Assembly (NCBI GenBank): GCA_947846985.1 | Contig: CANTUZ010000001.1 | Coordinates: 185,960,455-186,024,454, forward strand | Direction of reading: 5' to 3' | DNA from: Fratercula arctica | Lineage: Eukaryota > Chordata > Aves > Charadriiformes > Alcidae | DNA length: 64,000 nucleotides | Shown: positions 63,796 through 64,000 of the stretch, piece after piece | Numbering within the stretch: the first letter of the stretch is position 1 | Layout of the letters: every line of letters begins with the position of its first letter | The notes under the pieces: generated by a model | Databases searched by the model: none | What the model saw: the letters and a program-made list of their open reading frames with translations, nothing else | What the model was told of the DNA's origin: nothing | Translations under genes and position numbers: made by a program

Positions 63796-63852
63796 GGGGG
63801 TTTTTTTTTGTGGGTTTGGTTTTTTTGGTTTTTTTTTTTGGGGGGGGGGGGG
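63796..63852 (+). repeat. T/G homopolymer tract ending in G13
   Basis: Alternating T-runs and short G-runs (GGGGG TTTTTTTTT GTGGG TTTGG ...) end in thirteen consecutive guanines at 63840-63852. The 67-codon minus frame rich in lysine and proline here is produced by this composition. A G-run of this length can support quadruplex formation. Confidence 0.9.
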
Positions 63853-64000
63853 CGGTGTTGGAAAAAAAAAAATGCCAAAGCATGGAGAGATTTTTTTGGG
63901 ATTGCTGAGACCAGGATCCTTTGAGCGTAGGAAATTCTGAACCCTCTCCTAACATAAGTAATGATATGTCATACTCATAACATCAGATACTTCCAGACTC

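Noticed and set aside
1..64000. CRISPR arrays, operons or phage-like modules
   Set aside because: No regularly spaced direct repeats, no ribosome-binding-site-led gene strings and no long open frames; the DNA is vertebrate nuclear sequence.

Overview
This window looks like non-coding nuclear DNA from a bird. The clearest sign is at 52181-52425: the 3' end of a CR1 LINE finishing in repeated ATTCTATG octamers, which is the characteristic avian CR1 tail. Three more CR1 pieces of different ages and orientations lie at 38467-39118 (minus), 41979-42060 (minus) and 43590-44766 (plus, much older, with a degenerate reverse transcriptase 'FADD' stretch). Two solo endogenous-retrovirus LTRs at 25199-25970 (minus) and 46223-46806 (plus) resemble LTR families I know from neoavian genomes. 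Each is bounded by a 5-bp target-site duplication that can be read directly. The base composition is AT-rich with scattered GC-rich islands and many mono- and dinucleotide runs, as expected of an intergenic or intronic segment of a bird macrochromosome. Naming the species or locus is beyond what I can see.

Layout. 1-7.6 kb: unique AT-rich DNA with an (AT/CA) microsatellite, an A-run and one small CpG-rich island (6181-6350). 7.6-12.4 kb: a 35-T run, a possible old LTR scrap, possible copies of an unnamed old repeat (about 8.25 and 10.6-11.0 kb), and a polypyrimidine tract. 12.4-25.2 kb: unique sequence with GC-richer patches at about 14.8, 17.7-18.2 and 21.7-21.9 kb. 25.2-26.0 kb: minus-strand solo LTR. 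26-38.4 kb: unique sequence with a 48-bp-period tandem duplication, polypurine and polypyrimidine tracts, a GGTT microsatellite and several MIR/L3-like relics. 38.4-44.8 kb: CR1-rich block. 46.2-46.8 kb: plus-strand solo LTR. 46.8-64 kb: unique DNA with the young CR1, a candidate conserved non-coding element around 56.3-56.5 kb, an AT-rich palindrome at 58.5 kb, and a G-run/T-run tract near the right end.

No protein-coding gene, rRNA, tRNA or CRISPR array can be supported. The longest open frames (194, 160, 160, 151, 144 and 143 codons) are compositional accidents or lie in transposon relics. None shows a recognisable domain, and no convincing exon chain with splice sites was found. I found no convincing undescribed coding system. 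The best leads are the structural and regulatory-looking DNA listed in the findings.
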